The notes under the pieces: generated by a model
Database searches by the model: none
The model's input: only the letters and a program-made list of their open reading frames with translations
Told to the model about the DNA's origin: nothing
Made by a program: the position numbers and the translations under genes
Assembly (NCBI GenBank): GCA_036323355.1
Contig: AP028876.1
Span: 1,736,001 to 1,800,000, forward strand
Origin: Gottschalkiaceae bacterium SANA
Lineage (GTDB): Bacteria; Bacillota; Clostridia; Tissierellales; GPF-1
Length of the DNA: 64,000 bases
Direction of reading: 5' to 3'
Shown: one piece after another, positions 15,411-24,802 of the stretch
How positions within the stretch are numbered: position 1 is the first letter of the stretch
Layout: the number at the start of each line of letters is the position of its first letter

Positions 15411-17464
15411 TGAAAATTACACGACTAGAGTTGCAGAGTTTTGGAAAATTTCATCAGAATCACTGGGATTTTTCTCCTGGTTTCAATTGCGTTTATGGAC
15501 CGAATGAAGCTGGAAAATCAACGATGCAAGGCTTTATTCAAGGAATGTTTTATGGATTTTATAGTCCCTATACGAAAACCAAACGCTATACACTTTCGTA
15601 CGACCGATTTCGCCCTTGGGATCATCAGGAATACCGTGGTTCCCTTCAATACAAAGTAGAAAATGGCGTCTATCGATTGAGTCGAAATTTCATTAAGGGC
15701 GACGAGTCAGTTTCTGTTATTCGTCTTTCGGATGGGGAAGAAATCACGGACCAATTTCCTTATAATGGAACAACTCGTACAATCGTACCTGGCGATGCTT
15801 TATTTCAAATGTCGGGACCGATGTTTCAAAACACAGTATATATTCAACAGCGATTGGTAAAACCGGAGAATGATTTTGCTTCGGAAGTACGAGACAACTT
15901 CGTTAGCATTGCTCAGGATTTTTCAGAAGATGTATCCGTTAAAAATGCTATGACACATTTGCAAAATCAATTGGAGAAGGTCGGCTCGCCTAATCGACAA
16001 AAAACCTCGGTTTTAGGAAAATTAGTGGCAGAGTTATCAAACTTGGAAGATGAACGATTGGCACTGCTTCGAAGTCATTCTGAAATGCGCGATTGGTTTG
16101 TCATGCGTCGTAAACTACAGAAAATGAATCAAGATCTAGACTTGAATTTTCAGCAATTGGAAATTGAAGAGAAGTATTGCAGACGAAAAGCTTTAGAAGA
16201 AGATCTTGCAGAATTAGAGGAAACGAAGGATCGAATCCGTCAATTGGAAATCGAACATGAAAAGGTAGAACCCTTTCGTGATTTTGATGATTCAGAAGCG
16301 GAAGAAATTGTAGAATTGGAAAGTCAACTTCGTTATTTGAAGGATCGCATGCACGGAGAAGAAAAGCAGGAAGAAAGGCAGCACACAGAATGGGTTCGAT
16401 GGCCATTGTTGCCGGCAGCACTCTCTTTGATTGCTGTTATAGTATTCTATATCTTCTCTGTTTCGATCGGTGTATTTGCGAGTCTTGGCATATTTGTAGG
16501 ATCGATCTTGATTTTTGCATGGACAAATTTAAAGCAAGGCAAATCGGTTGTCAAGGAATCGGAAAAAGAGGACTCTTTTTTATCTATTGCTGACAGGAGA
16601 GATTATGAAAGAATGCTGGCGCGATTGTACGCTCATTGTCAAAAAGCGAATTGTGGGCAATTACAGGACTACAAAAACAAATTGGATGGCAAAGCAAGAT
16701 TGGCGGAAATCGAACGAGATCTTTCTCATTTAGATGAAGTCTTTGAAGTACAGTGGAAAGAAAAAAACGGGAACCTTTTAGAAGAGGAATTGTTACGGCT
16801 GCCAGTTGTTCCTTCTAGCTGGGCTAGACGTTCATCTCAGGTGGTTGCTGAAGAATGTAGAACGAATCGACAGCAGAGGAAAGAAAATGAATTAGAGATC
16901 GAATGGTTGAAAGGTATGATCGCTTCAAAGGAAGAAGATCGTTCCTTGGCTCACGTAGAAGAGGAATTGGAACTTCTCCGAGAACAAGCAGAACGCCTGC
17001 ACCTGAAAAGGAAAGGGCTCTTAGCAGCAATCGATGCTTTAAATCAAATTGCTGGAGAAGTTCAAGAACAGTTTTCTCCAGAATTAACAAAAAACATGGG
17101 AGAAACACTTGATTTTCTTACCAATGGTAAATATCGTGAAGTGAAAATTGGCCGTGATTTTGAAATTCGTTTGGTAGAAGGTGAGATGAAGAGGGTTGTA
17201 CCTGTCGACGAGGTGAGTGCTGCAACCATCGAATTGGTTTATTTTGCCTTGCGTCTTTCTATTCATTCATTGTCTGGAGACGCAAAAACACCACTTTTTC
17301 TTGACGAGCCCTTCTCGCAATTCGATCGGGACCGGCATGTTCAGGCTTTGCGGCTGTTAAAAGAATATGCTAAGAAAAAGCAGGTTATATTCTTTACGAG
17401 TCAGGAATATGAGTTAGATTTGATGCATGAGTTAGATATGAACCCGCATCTAATTCAATTATAG
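15407..17464 (+). CDS. yhaN: YhaN-like SMC-family ATPase with internal membrane segments
   Basis: The 685-residue protein has Walker A GPNEAGKST near residue 32 and a C-terminal Walker B region LFLDEPFSQFD near 630. Long charged coiled-coil stretches lie between them. Around residues 330-375 there are two adjacent hydrophobic segments, as in YhaN, which suggests anchoring to the membrane. It is shorter than the roughly 960 residues I recall for Bacillus YhaN, mainly in the coiled coils. It is coupled to the nuclease gene upstream. The start may be the ATG at 15407 or the one at 15410. Confidence 0.85.
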   Translation: MMKITRLELQSFGKFHQNHWDFSPGFNCVYGPNEAGKSTMQGFIQGMFYGFYSPYTKTKRYTLSYDRFRPWDHQEYRGSLQYKVENGVYRLSRNFIKGDESVSVIRLSDGEEITDQFPYNGTTRTIVPGDALFQMSGPMFQNTVYIQQRLVKPENDFASEVRDNFVSIAQDFSEDVSVKNAMTHLQNQLEKVGSPNRQKTSVLGKLVAELSNLEDERLALLRSHSEMRDWFVMRRKLQKMNQDLDLNFQQLEIEEKYCRRKALEEDLAELEETKDRIRQLEIEHEKVEPFRDFDDSEAEEIVELESQLRYLKDRMHGEEKQEERQHTEWVRWPLLPAALSLIAVIVFYIFSVSIGVFASLGIFVGSILIFAWTNLKQGKSVVKESEKEDSFLSIADRRDYERMLARLYAHCQKANCGQLQDYKNKLDGKARLAEIERDLSHLDEVFEVQWKEKNGNLLEEELLRLPVVPSSWARRSSQVVAEECRTNRQQRKENELEIEWLKGMIASKEEDRSLAHVEEELELLREQAERLHLKRKGLLAAIDALNQIAGEVQEQFSPELTKNMGETLDFLTNGKYREVKIGRDFEIRLVEGEMKRVVPVDEVSAATIELVYFALRLSIHSLSGDAKTPLFLDEPFSQFDRDRHVQALRLLKEYAKKKQVIFFTSQEYELDLMHELDMNPHLIQL

Positions 17465-17473
17465 GAGGACTGT

Positions 17474-18169
17474 TTGAAAATATTTGGAATTTCTGATCTT
17501 CATTTTGACATCCGATCGGAAAAGCCGATGTCCGTATTCGGGAAAAATTGGGAGCGTCATGAAGAAAGAATAGTAGAAAATTGGAAACAAATGATTGGTG
17601 AGCAAGATCTGATTCTGCTTCCTGGGGATCTTTCTTGGGCTATGCATCTGCGTGAAGCCATTGATCATTTGAAACTGCTAGATGATTTGCCGGGAATCAA
17701 GTGCATCGGGAAAGGCAATCATGATTACTGGTGGGAATCATTATCAAAAATGAATCAATTAGAATTTAAAAGCATTCACTTTATTCATAACACTTCTTAC
17801 AAATCGGGTTCGGTTGGAATCTATGGAACCCGCGGGTGGACTTCAGAGGATTCTCAGCAATTTGATGAGCATGATGAAAAGATTGTAAAACGTGAACTGC
17901 AACGTCTTACTCTTTCTTTGGAGCAGGTGAAAACGTCTAAAACAAGAATAGCTATGTTGCATTATCCGCCATTTTCCTTTCATGGGGAACTGAATGAGTT
18001 TGGAAGAAGGATTGTTGAAAACGGAACTGAGATTTGCATCTATGGTCATTTGCATGCGGAGGGACATCGTTTTGTCCGAGAAGGCAAATGGGGGGGAACA
18101 AGTTTTTATTGCGTGTCTTCTGATTATTTGCAATTTGTTCCACGGCTATTAAAGGAGATCGTAGGATGA
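17474..18169 (+). CDS. Metallophosphoesterase (calcineurin-like), stand-alone
   Basis: This 231-residue phosphohydrolase has the motifs ISDLHFD, PGDLSWAM, GKGNHDYWW, MLHYPPFS and YGHLHAEG, giving the full set of two-metal ligands. The start is a TTG at 17474 with AGGAGG 5 bases upstream, and no better ATG is near. The CYTH gene overlaps its end by 4 bp (ATGA). The pairing with a CYTH triphosphate-binding protein may mean that both act on phosphorylated small molecules, but that is only inference from gene order. Confidence 0.85.
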   Translation: MKIFGISDLHFDIRSEKPMSVFGKNWERHEERIVENWKQMIGEQDLILLPGDLSWAMHLREAIDHLKLLDDLPGIKCIGKGNHDYWWESLSKMNQLEFKSIHFIHNTSYKSGSVGIYGTRGWTSEDSQQFDEHDEKIVKRELQRLTLSLEQVKTSKTRIAMLHYPPFSFHGELNEFGRRIVENGTEICIYGHLHAEGHRFVREGKWGGTSFYCVSSDYLQFVPRLLKEIVG

Positions 18170-18756
18170 AGGAAAGAGAAGTTAAGGTGCTTGGTATCAA
18201 CTTGAATGTTGTTGAGGAACGTTTGATTCAAGCTGGCGCCGTTCTACTCAAGGATGAGGATCAAATTAACTGGGTGTTCCGAGCTGATGTTCTTGAAACA
18301 CCAGAGGGTGAGTTGGGTTATCTTCGCCTTCGATCTACCAAAAGTCGAATCACAAATGATTCGACTTTTGAATTAACCCTAAAGATGAAAGAATCTGCAA
18401 AAGAATTGCGTGTTTACGAAGAATACACTTCACAGGTGAGTGATCCGAAAGTTCTTATTGAAATGTTTGAATTACTGGGTCATCCTCTTCGCCATCGTGG
18501 AGAGAAACATCGGAAGTCTTATCGCTGGCAGGGAATTGATTTTGAGATGGATCAATGGGACGAAAACACCTATCCTGACCCATATTTAGAAATAGAAGTA
18601 GAGTCGGAAGACGACTTGGAACGAGCCTTGCAAATGCTTAAAATTCCAAGGGATTTGATTTCGACCAAATCTATTGGTGATTTGCGAAAAGAATGGAGGG
18701 AAAATCATGCTAATCAGTCAAATAACGGCACAGAGGGTATTGGAAACCGCGCTTGA
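18166..18756 (+). CDS. CYTH-domain protein (class IV adenylate cyclase/triphosphatase fold)
   Basis: The 196-residue protein begins with the CYTH signature EREVK (residues 3-7) and contains the later basic and acidic strands of a triphosphate tunnel enzyme, including YLRLRSTKSR, FELTLKMK, RKSYRW, DFEMDQWDE and YLEIEVES. Bacterial members act as inorganic triphosphatases, thiamine triphosphatases or, rarely, adenylate cyclases. The start overlaps the metallophosphoesterase gene by 4 bp. The last 50 bp overlap the tldD start. A perfect 13-bp inverted repeat lies within the gene at 18339-18370. Confidence 0.85.
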   Translation: MKEREVKVLGINLNVVEERLIQAGAVLLKDEDQINWVFRADVLETPEGELGYLRLRSTKSRITNDSTFELTLKMKESAKELRVYEEYTSQVSDPKVLIEMFELLGHPLRHRGEKHRKSYRWQGIDFEMDQWDENTYPDPYLEIEVESEDDLERALQMLKIPRDLISTKSIGDLRKEWRENHANQSNNGTEGIGNRA

Positions 18757-20107
18757 AACTGGCGCTGACTTTTCGGAAATCTTTGTTGAAAAAAAGCGGG
18801 TGAATGGTGTCTTGATGATCGGTGGGGATGTTGAAACCGTGCAGAGTGGATTGGATTCAGGTTTGGGTCTTCGAATTATTTTTGGAACGCAAAGTCTTTA
18901 CGGATACACGACGGATCTGAAGGAAGAGACTCTGCTTCGCTTGGCTAAAACATTAGCAGCAGCCGTATGTGAATCGAAAAAAGGGATTCTGCATCCGTGG
19001 ATTCCAAAAAATGAAATCGTATCCCCTCATCCTATTCTGATATCTCCTGGATCGATTCATATGAAAAACCGAATTGAGAGAATGAAAGAAGCCCATCAAT
19101 TTGCATCTGCTTATGATTCTATTATCACACAGGTTTCGGTACGATACGCCGATGCTGTGCAAGATATTTTGATTGCTAATAGTCAAGGAAAATGGATAGA
19201 GGATCAGCGGACAAGAACACGATTTTCAATCAGCAGTGTGGCAGAATTCCAAGGTGAAATGCAGACTGGCGGGTTTTCTCCGGGTGCCGCTCAAGGATAT
19301 GAGTTTGTTCAGAACCTAGATGTGAAAGCGGTAGCTGAAGAATCGGCGCGGGTTGCGGTTACGATGGCAAAAGCTGAGCCTTGTCCGGCAGGGAATTTCC
19401 CTGTGATTATAGACAATGGCTTTGGAGGCGTAATTTTTCATGAAGCTTGTGGACATGGTCTGGAAGCGACATCGGTTGCCAAGAACAATTCCATTTTTTC
19501 TAATCGATTGGGTGAAAAAATTGCATCTGAAAAAGTCACGGCTATTGATGATGGTACCATTGTGAATGCTTGGGGCAGCAGTCTCTATGACGATGAAGGA
19601 GACTTGCAACGCAAGCGGATTCTTATTGATCAAGGCGTTTTAAAATCCTATATGATTGACCGTTTGAATGGAAAACGCATGGGAATGGAAGCGACGGGTT
19701 CTGCACGACGAGAGTCTTATAAATATGCGCCAACATCTCGTATGAGTAATACCTATATTGCAGCAGGAACAGACTCCGTTGAGTCCATATTTTCTGCAAC
19801 AGAAAATGGACTCTATGCGAAATATATGGGTGGCGGATCAGTGAATCCCATCACTGGAGAATTCAACTTTTCCGTGATGGAAGGATATCTAGTAAAAAAT
19901 GGGAAAATTGACTGTCCTGTACGCGGTGCCACCTTAATTGGAAAAGGGGCGGATATCTTGAATCAGATCGATTATGTATCGGACAATCTTGCCCATGGAC
20001 AGGGAATGTGTGGCTCAAGTAGCGGTTCTATCCCTGCAAATGTTGGGCAACCAATGATTCGAGTTTCTGGCATCACAGTCGGTGGTCGAAAGGGGGAGGA
20101 AGCATGA
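18707..20107 (+). CDS. tldD: Metalloprotease TldD
   Basis: This is one subunit of the TldD-TldE heterodimeric zinc protease that trims unfolded or modified peptides. The 466-residue protein carries the zinc site HEACGHGLEA of the HExxxH type and later blocks such as TGSARRESYKYAPTSRMSNT and MCGSSSGSIPANVGQP. I chose the ATG at 18707, preceded by GGAGG. An in-frame ATG at 18674 lacks a site and would lie deeper in the CYTH gene. The partner gene follows with a 4-bp overlap. Confidence 0.93.
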   Translation: MLISQITAQRVLETALETGADFSEIFVEKKRVNGVLMIGGDVETVQSGLDSGLGLRIIFGTQSLYGYTTDLKEETLLRLAKTLAAAVCESKKGILHPWIPKNEIVSPHPILISPGSIHMKNRIERMKEAHQFASAYDSIITQVSVRYADAVQDILIANSQGKWIEDQRTRTRFSISSVAEFQGEMQTGGFSPGAAQGYEFVQNLDVKAVAEESARVAVTMAKAEPCPAGNFPVIIDNGFGGVIFHEACGHGLEATSVAKNNSIFSNRLGEKIASEKVTAIDDGTIVNAWGSSLYDDEGDLQRKRILIDQGVLKSYMIDRLNGKRMGMEATGSARRESYKYAPTSRMSNTYIAAGTDSVESIFSATENGLYAKYMGGGSVNPITGEFNFSVMEGYLVKNGKIDCPVRGATLIGKGADILNQIDYVSDNLAHGQGMCGSSSGSIPANVGQPMIRVSGITVGGRKGEEA

Positions 20108-21444
20108 AGCAATTTTGGGAAGCCTTCCTAATCGAGGCAAGAAGCAAAGGCATTGATGAAGTCGAGATGATGATGCAACGTTCTAAAAATTTTAGCATCA
20201 ACGTCTATGAATCGAAGTTGGAAAAATATCTACTCTCGGAAGATGGCGGATATGCTTTTCGCGGTAAAGTGAATGGAAAGATGGGCTCCGTATATACGGA
20301 ATTGCTGAACCTGGAGTTGATCGAAGAATTAGTTGATACCTTGATTGAAAATGCTCAATCGATTGACTCAGCTGATCCTGTATTTCTTTATCCGGGTAAG
20401 GGAATAGCAATGGAATCTGATTTACGGAAAGCAAGTGATGGGAATGAAGCAGAAAAAATTGAATTTGCCATGGAGTTGGAAAAAGCTGCTTTGCAGTTCG
20501 ATCCTCGTATCCACAAGGTAACCAATAGTTTTTTCGCCGAGCAGGAGAGCGAATATCAATTGATGAATAGTCATGGATTGTCCTGTTCTGAACAGGATCG
20601 CTATTTTATGGCTTATTCTTATCTGACGGCTGAAGAAGACGGAGATCGACAGACCGCTTTTGCTTTTCAACTCTCGCGTGATTTTCGAGAATTAAATCCA
20701 CAGACCATTGCAAGGGAAGCGGCTGCAGAAGCCATTTCGATTCTTCATCCAAAACGAATTCTATCGGGAAGCTATGAAGCCGTTCTAGAGAACCGAGTTG
20801 TGGTTGATTTTCTTGAAAGCTTTGGCTCAATTTTTTCTGCAGATGCAGTACAAAAAGGCTTGTCTAGAATGAAGGGTAAACTCAATGAAAAAGTGGCATC
20901 TTCCTTGATCACCTTGGTGGATGACCCCACTGGCGCTGTTGGATTCTTAAAGCAACCCTTTGACTCAGAAGGGGTAAAAACCCAAAAGAAAAAAGTGATT
21001 GATCAGGGGGTATTGACAACCTATCTGCATAATTTGAAAACTGCAAATAAGGCGGGAATCGAATCAACAGGCAATGCACATCAAAGCTCTTACAAAGGAT
21101 CTATGGGAATTTCAACTTCGAATTTCTATATGGAACCTGGGATGAGAAGCAAGGAAAGCATGATCAAGGAAATGAAAGAAGGTATTGTGATTACTGAAGT
21201 ACAGGGGCTGCATTCTGGACTAAATCCGGTATCGGGTGATTTTTCTTTGGCTGCTTCCGGATTTTTAATCAAGGATGGAGAACGAGATCATGCGATTCAT
21301 CAGATTACAATTGCCGGTAATTGGTTTCAATTGCTGCAAGAGATTCACGAGGTGGGCAAAGATCTTTGGTTTGGCATTCCATCGGGAGGACATTTTGGCG
21401 CACCATCGATTTGGTTGAAGTCCCTTAGTGTTGCGGGAGAATAA
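20104..21444 (+). CDS. tldE: TldE/PmbA family protein, partner of TldD
   Basis: The 446-residue protein is the non-catalytic partner of TldD in the TldD/E protease known from microcin B17 maturation and CcdA degradation. The C-terminal block GLHSGLNPVSGDFSLAASGF is characteristic, and the HExxxH zinc motif is absent as expected for TldE. It overlaps tldD by 4 bp. No obvious modified-peptide precursor gene is beside it. Confidence 0.92.
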   Translation: MKQFWEAFLIEARSKGIDEVEMMMQRSKNFSINVYESKLEKYLLSEDGGYAFRGKVNGKMGSVYTELLNLELIEELVDTLIENAQSIDSADPVFLYPGKGIAMESDLRKASDGNEAEKIEFAMELEKAALQFDPRIHKVTNSFFAEQESEYQLMNSHGLSCSEQDRYFMAYSYLTAEEDGDRQTAFAFQLSRDFRELNPQTIAREAAAEAISILHPKRILSGSYEAVLENRVVVDFLESFGSIFSADAVQKGLSRMKGKLNEKVASSLITLVDDPTGAVGFLKQPFDSEGVKTQKKKVIDQGVLTTYLHNLKTANKAGIESTGNAHQSSYKGSMGISTSNFYMEPGMRSKESMIKEMKEGIVITEVQGLHSGLNPVSGDFSLAASGFLIKDGERDHAIHQITIAGNWFQLLQEIHEVGKDLWFGIPSGGHFGAPSIWLKSLSVAGE

Positions 21445-21445
21445 A

Positions 21446-21784
21446 ATGGAAAAGTGGACGAAGTTGTATTATCGTGTACTGATCACGGGATTGCTTATCT
21501 TTGCAGCGATCTTGGTTTGGATGAATGCATTGGGGGTCGCTTTACCCGTCTTGCTATTGCTCTTTTTTGTTTTCTATTTGGCATTTAAGAACGGCTTGCA
21601 ATCTTGGGTGAAGGCCTGTGTTTCAAAGGAGGATCCAGACTATAAAGTTAAACGGAATGAGGAAAAGAAAAAGCAGACAGATACGGTGAAACTTCTCTTG
21701 TTCCCACGGTCTCCGTGGTATAAAAATGAGAGTATTGGTGTTGTTCTGCTTTTGATTCTTGCATTTCTATTGAGATTTCGATAA
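21446..21784 (+). CDS. Membrane protein of unknown function
   Basis: This 112-residue protein has two close hydrophobic segments (about residues 10-27 and 29-47), a basic, lysine-rich soluble stretch, and a C-terminal hydrophobic helix (about 93-110). The ATG at 21446 has GGGAG 5 bases upstream and follows the tldE stop by one base. An in-frame GTG at 21428 would overlap tldE. I do not recognise a family. Its position suggests co-transcription with tldDE and ndk. Confidence 0.7.
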   Translation: MEKWTKLYYRVLITGLLIFAAILVWMNALGVALPVLLLLFFVFYLAFKNGLQSWVKACVSKEDPDYKVKRNEEKKKQTDTVKLLLFPRSPWYKNESIGVVLLLILAFLLRFR

Positions 21785-21817
21785 AATCAAGGAAACCAGT
21801 TTGGAAGGGAGTTTGGC

Positions 21818-22231
21818 ATGGAAAGATCATTGGTCATTATCAAACCTGATGGAGTATCTCGCGGATTGATCGGAGAAATCATCAGTAGCTATGAGCGAAA
21901 AGGCTTTCATATTGTTGCAGGAAAGCTGATCAAACCAGAACGAGAAATTGTGGAGTATCACTATGATGTGCATCGCGGCAAGTCCTTTTTTAGCGACTTG
22001 ATCAACTACTTTATGGAGGGGCAAATTTTTGTCTTGGTCGTAGAAGGGGAGAACGTCGTAGAGTTGGTTCGCCGTATTCATGGAGACAAGAATCCAAGTT
22101 GTGCCATGCCCGGCACCATACGCGGAATGTATGCCTGTAGCACAACAAGAAATATCGTGCATGCTTCCGATAGTTTGGGCGCTGCAGCTCGAGAAATTTC
22201 CATTTGGTTTCCTAATTTGGATGAAGACTAA
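21818..22231 (+). CDS. ndk: Nucleoside diphosphate kinase
   Basis: This balances nucleoside triphosphates by phosphate transfer through a histidine intermediate. The 137-residue protein has the active-site His in NIVHASDS and the N-terminal RSLVIIKPDGVSRGLIG. An AAGGGAG site precedes the ATG. A strong bidirectional terminator follows. Confidence 0.97.
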   Translation: MERSLVIIKPDGVSRGLIGEIISSYERKGFHIVAGKLIKPEREIVEYHYDVHRGKSFFSDLINYFMEGQIFVLVVEGENVVELVRRIHGDKNPSCAMPGTIRGMYACSTTRNIVHASDSLGAAAREISIWFPNLDED

Positions 22232-22270
22232 AAGAACGGTAAAGCGATTTGTTTCGCTTTACCGTTCTTT
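22231..22270. terminator. Bidirectional terminator between ndk and metQ
   Basis: A perfect 17-bp stem (22231-22247 with 22254-22270) around the loop TTTGTT. A-rich on the left and T-rich on the right, it can serve both convergent genes. Confidence 0.9.
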
Positions 22271-23074
22271 CTATTTTGTGAAGCTTGCTACAACAGCACC
22301 ATCATAGGTCTCTTCAATAAAGGATTTGATTTCCTCTGTTTGAAGGGCTTTTATCAGGGCAAGAACATTTGGATCATCTGCATTGTCTTCTCTTGTTGTC
22401 AAGATGTTGACGTAAGGTGAGTTACCATCTTCCAGTAGCAGTGCGTCCTCAATTGGATTTAAACCGGCATCGATTGCATAATTGCCATTGATGACAGCAG
22501 CATCTACATCCACGAGGGTACGCGGTAATTGCGCAGCCTCGATAGCTTGAATCTTTATGTTCTTCGGATTCTCAACAATGTCAACTTCTGTTGCTTCCAA
22601 ACCTGCCTCTTGATCAAGGGTAATCAATCCTGCGCTCTGAAGAAGTAGTAAAGCTCTTCCGCCATTGACCGCATCGTTTGGAATGGAGATGACAGCCCCA
22701 TCTGGCAGATCTTCAAAACTCGTTAAACCGTCAGAATAGAGTCCCATGGGCTCTACATGAATACCTGCTACGGAAACGAGATTTAAACCTCTTTCTTGGT
22801 TGAAATCTTCTAGATAAGGAAGATGTTGGAAAAAGTTAACATCAATCTCGCCATCGTTGAGAGAAAGGTTGGGCTTCACATAGTCGGTGAATTCGACGAT
22901 TTCCAATTCGATACCCTGAGCTTTCAGGACATCTTTCACTTGATTAAGTAGTTCTACATGGGGAACAGGGGTTGCGCCAATGCGCAATACTTGTGACGAA
23001 TCGGACGTACTTTGACAACCGAAAAGCATCATTGTGCATGCCACCAAGAGTAAGAGTTGTAATGCTTTTTTCAT
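22271..23074 (-). CDS. metQ: Methionine ABC transporter substrate-binding lipoprotein
   Basis: The 267-residue protein has a signal peptide with lipobox LFGC (Cys20) and the NlpA/MetQ family core, with IGATPVPHVELLNQVK at the mature N-terminus and FQHLPYLEDF further on. It binds methionine outside the membrane and delivers it to MetI/MetN. It is the last gene of a minus-strand metN-metI-metQ operon controlled by an S-box leader, which fits methionine as the substrate. An AAGGAGG site precedes the ATG. Confidence 0.95.
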   Translation of the reverse strand: MKKALQLLLLVACTMMLFGCQSTSDSSQVLRIGATPVPHVELLNQVKDVLKAQGIELEIVEFTDYVKPNLSLNDGEIDVNFFQHLPYLEDFNQERGLNLVSVAGIHVEPMGLYSDGLTSFEDLPDGAVISIPNDAVNGGRALLLLQSAGLITLDQEAGLEATEVDIVENPKNIKIQAIEAAQLPRTLVDVDAAVINGNYAIDAGLNPIEDALLLEDGNSPYVNILTTREDNADDPNVLALIKALQTEEIKSFIEETYDGAVVASFTK

Positions 23075-23085
23075 TTTGTACCTCC

Positions 23086-23739
23086 TTAGGAACGTTTTTT
23101 ATATATTGCATTCGCGAGCGCATTGCCCGCGTATTGCATCAATTGAACCAAAATGATAATAATGATAACAGCGATGATCAAAACACCTAGTTCGTAGCGG
23201 TAGAAGCCAAATCGTATGGCAAGATCACCGAGACCGCCACCGCCGATGGCTCCTGCCATAGCTGAATATCCGATTAAGTTGATTATCGTCATGGTGATAC
23301 CCAAAACAAGACTGGGCAGAGCTTCTGGCAATAAGACTTTCATAATCATTTGCATGGTAGAAGCCCCTTGAGAGCGGCAGGCTTCGATAACGCCTGCATT
23401 GACCTCTTTCAAGGATGATTCAACCACCCGTGCTACAAATGGCGCAGCGGAGATGGCTAAGGGAATGACCGTTGCAGTCGTTCCAATGGTGGTGCCTACG
23501 ATCAAACGAGAAAGAGGAAAGAGTAGAATCATTAGGATGATAAAGGGAATCGAACGACTGATATTAACGATCAATCCAAGAAATCGATGGAGTGTTTCGT
23601 TTGGCGCTACATGATCTTCTTCACTGACAACCAAAAGTACGCCGCAAGGTAAACCGATTAGCACAGCAAAAATGGTGGACAAGAAGACCATGTAGATCGT
23701 TTCTAGGCTTGGTATGAGAAACAATTGAAAATTAATCAT
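23086..23739 (-). CDS. metI: Methionine ABC transporter permease
   Basis: This 217-residue membrane protein with five predicted helices has the permease loop typical of the family (EACRSQGASTMQMIMKVLLPEA). It forms the channel with MetN and MetQ. The start overlaps the metN stop by 4 bp, so translation is coupled. Confidence 0.95.
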   Translation of the reverse strand: MINFQLFLIPSLETIYMVFLSTIFAVLIGLPCGVLLVVSEEDHVAPNETLHRFLGLIVNISRSIPFIILMILLFPLSRLIVGTTIGTTATVIPLAISAAPFVARVVESSLKEVNAGVIEACRSQGASTMQMIMKVLLPEALPSLVLGITMTIINLIGYSAMAGAIGGGGLGDLAIRFGFYRYELGVLIIAVIIIIILVQLMQYAGNALANAIYKKRS

Positions 23740-24740
23740 GTTGCTACCACCTCCACTTGAATGTCCTGTTTATGGAAATCATGAACACAGGATTCTATTT
23801 CTTCTTTGTTACCGGAAATCTCAATCAATAAATTTCCTACGGGAATCGTTGCGAGCTGATTGATTTCAGCAGCTAGAATATTGATTTCAACACCGTATTT
23901 TTGAATAGTCCGGCTGAGCAAAGGCTCTTGGATGGAGTCGCCGAGGAAGGTCAATTGAAGACGACATGACATTTCGTTTTTTGTTGCTTCTTGCCTTCGA
24001 TCTGGTCGTAAATGAGAAACGAAAGAACGTGTCAATTCAGTTTTAGGATGTGTAAATACGGTTTCGACTGCATCACATTCGATGACCGAGCCGTCTTCCA
24101 TTACTGCGACGCGTTCGCAAATTTCTCGAATCACTTCCATTTCATGGGTGATCATAATGACGGTTAGATTTAAGGTGTTTTTTAACTTCTTGATTAATGT
24201 TAAAATCGATTTGGTTGTTTGTGGGTCCAAAGCGGATGTGGCTTCATCGCACAAAAGAATATTTGGACGATTGGCAATCGCTCTTGCAATGGCTACGCGT
24301 TGTTTTTGCCCGCCGCTCAATTGTGCTGGGTGAACCTTTGCCTTGTCTGAAAGGCCGACCAATTCAAGTGTTTCTTTAACCCTTATTTTTATCGCATTTT
24401 TCTTCATGCCGATCAGTTCCAAAGGAAAAGCTACATTTTCTTCTACAGTTCTTGACTGGAGAAGGTTGAAATGTTGAAAAATCATGCTAATCTTTTTTCG
24501 TTCCAAATTCAATTGATTGGTATTGAGTTGGCGGAGTTCAGTTTTGTTGATCCATATTTCTCCTGAATCGGCTTCTTCTAATCGATTGATCAGTCGAACT
24601 AGAGTCGATTTTCCAGCACCACTTAATCCGATGATTCCAAATATTTCTCCTGCTTTAATCGTGAGGTTGATATCATTAACGGCGGTTATTTTTCCATCGG
24701 GATGGGGAAATGTTTTTGTGATTGACTTAAGTTGTATCAT
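23736..24740 (-). CDS. metN: Methionine ABC transporter ATP-binding protein
   Basis: The 334-residue ATPase has Walker A GLSGAGKST, the signature LSGGQKQR, Walker B LLCDEATSALDP and a C-terminal NIL regulatory domain (about residues 255-334) that in known MetN proteins binds methionine and inhibits transport. An AGGAGG site lies 4 bases before the ATG. Transcription is controlled by the S-box terminator just upstream. Confidence 0.96.
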   Translation of the reverse strand: MIQLKSITKTFPHPDGKITAVNDINLTIKAGEIFGIIGLSGAGKSTLVRLINRLEEADSGEIWINKTELRQLNTNQLNLERKKISMIFQHFNLLQSRTVEENVAFPLELIGMKKNAIKIRVKETLELVGLSDKAKVHPAQLSGGQKQRVAIARAIANRPNILLCDEATSALDPQTTKSILTLIKKLKNTLNLTVIMITHEMEVIREICERVAVMEDGSVIECDAVETVFTHPKTELTRSFVSHLRPDRRQEATKNEMSCRLQLTFLGDSIQEPLLSRTIQKYGVEINILAAEINQLATIPVGNLLIEISGNKEEIESCVHDFHKQDIQVEVVAT

Positions 24741-24753
24741 AATTCCTCCTTAT

Positions 24754-24784
24754 AAAAAAAGATCTCTTTCAGACGAAAGAGACC
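24754..24784 (-). terminator. S-box terminator of metNIQ
   Basis: On the minus strand GGTCTCTTTC pairs with GAAAGAGATC around the loop GTCT, followed by seven T. It is the expression platform of the SAM riboswitch. Confidence 0.85.
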
Positions 24785-24802
24785 ATAAAAATTCTAGACT
24801 TT

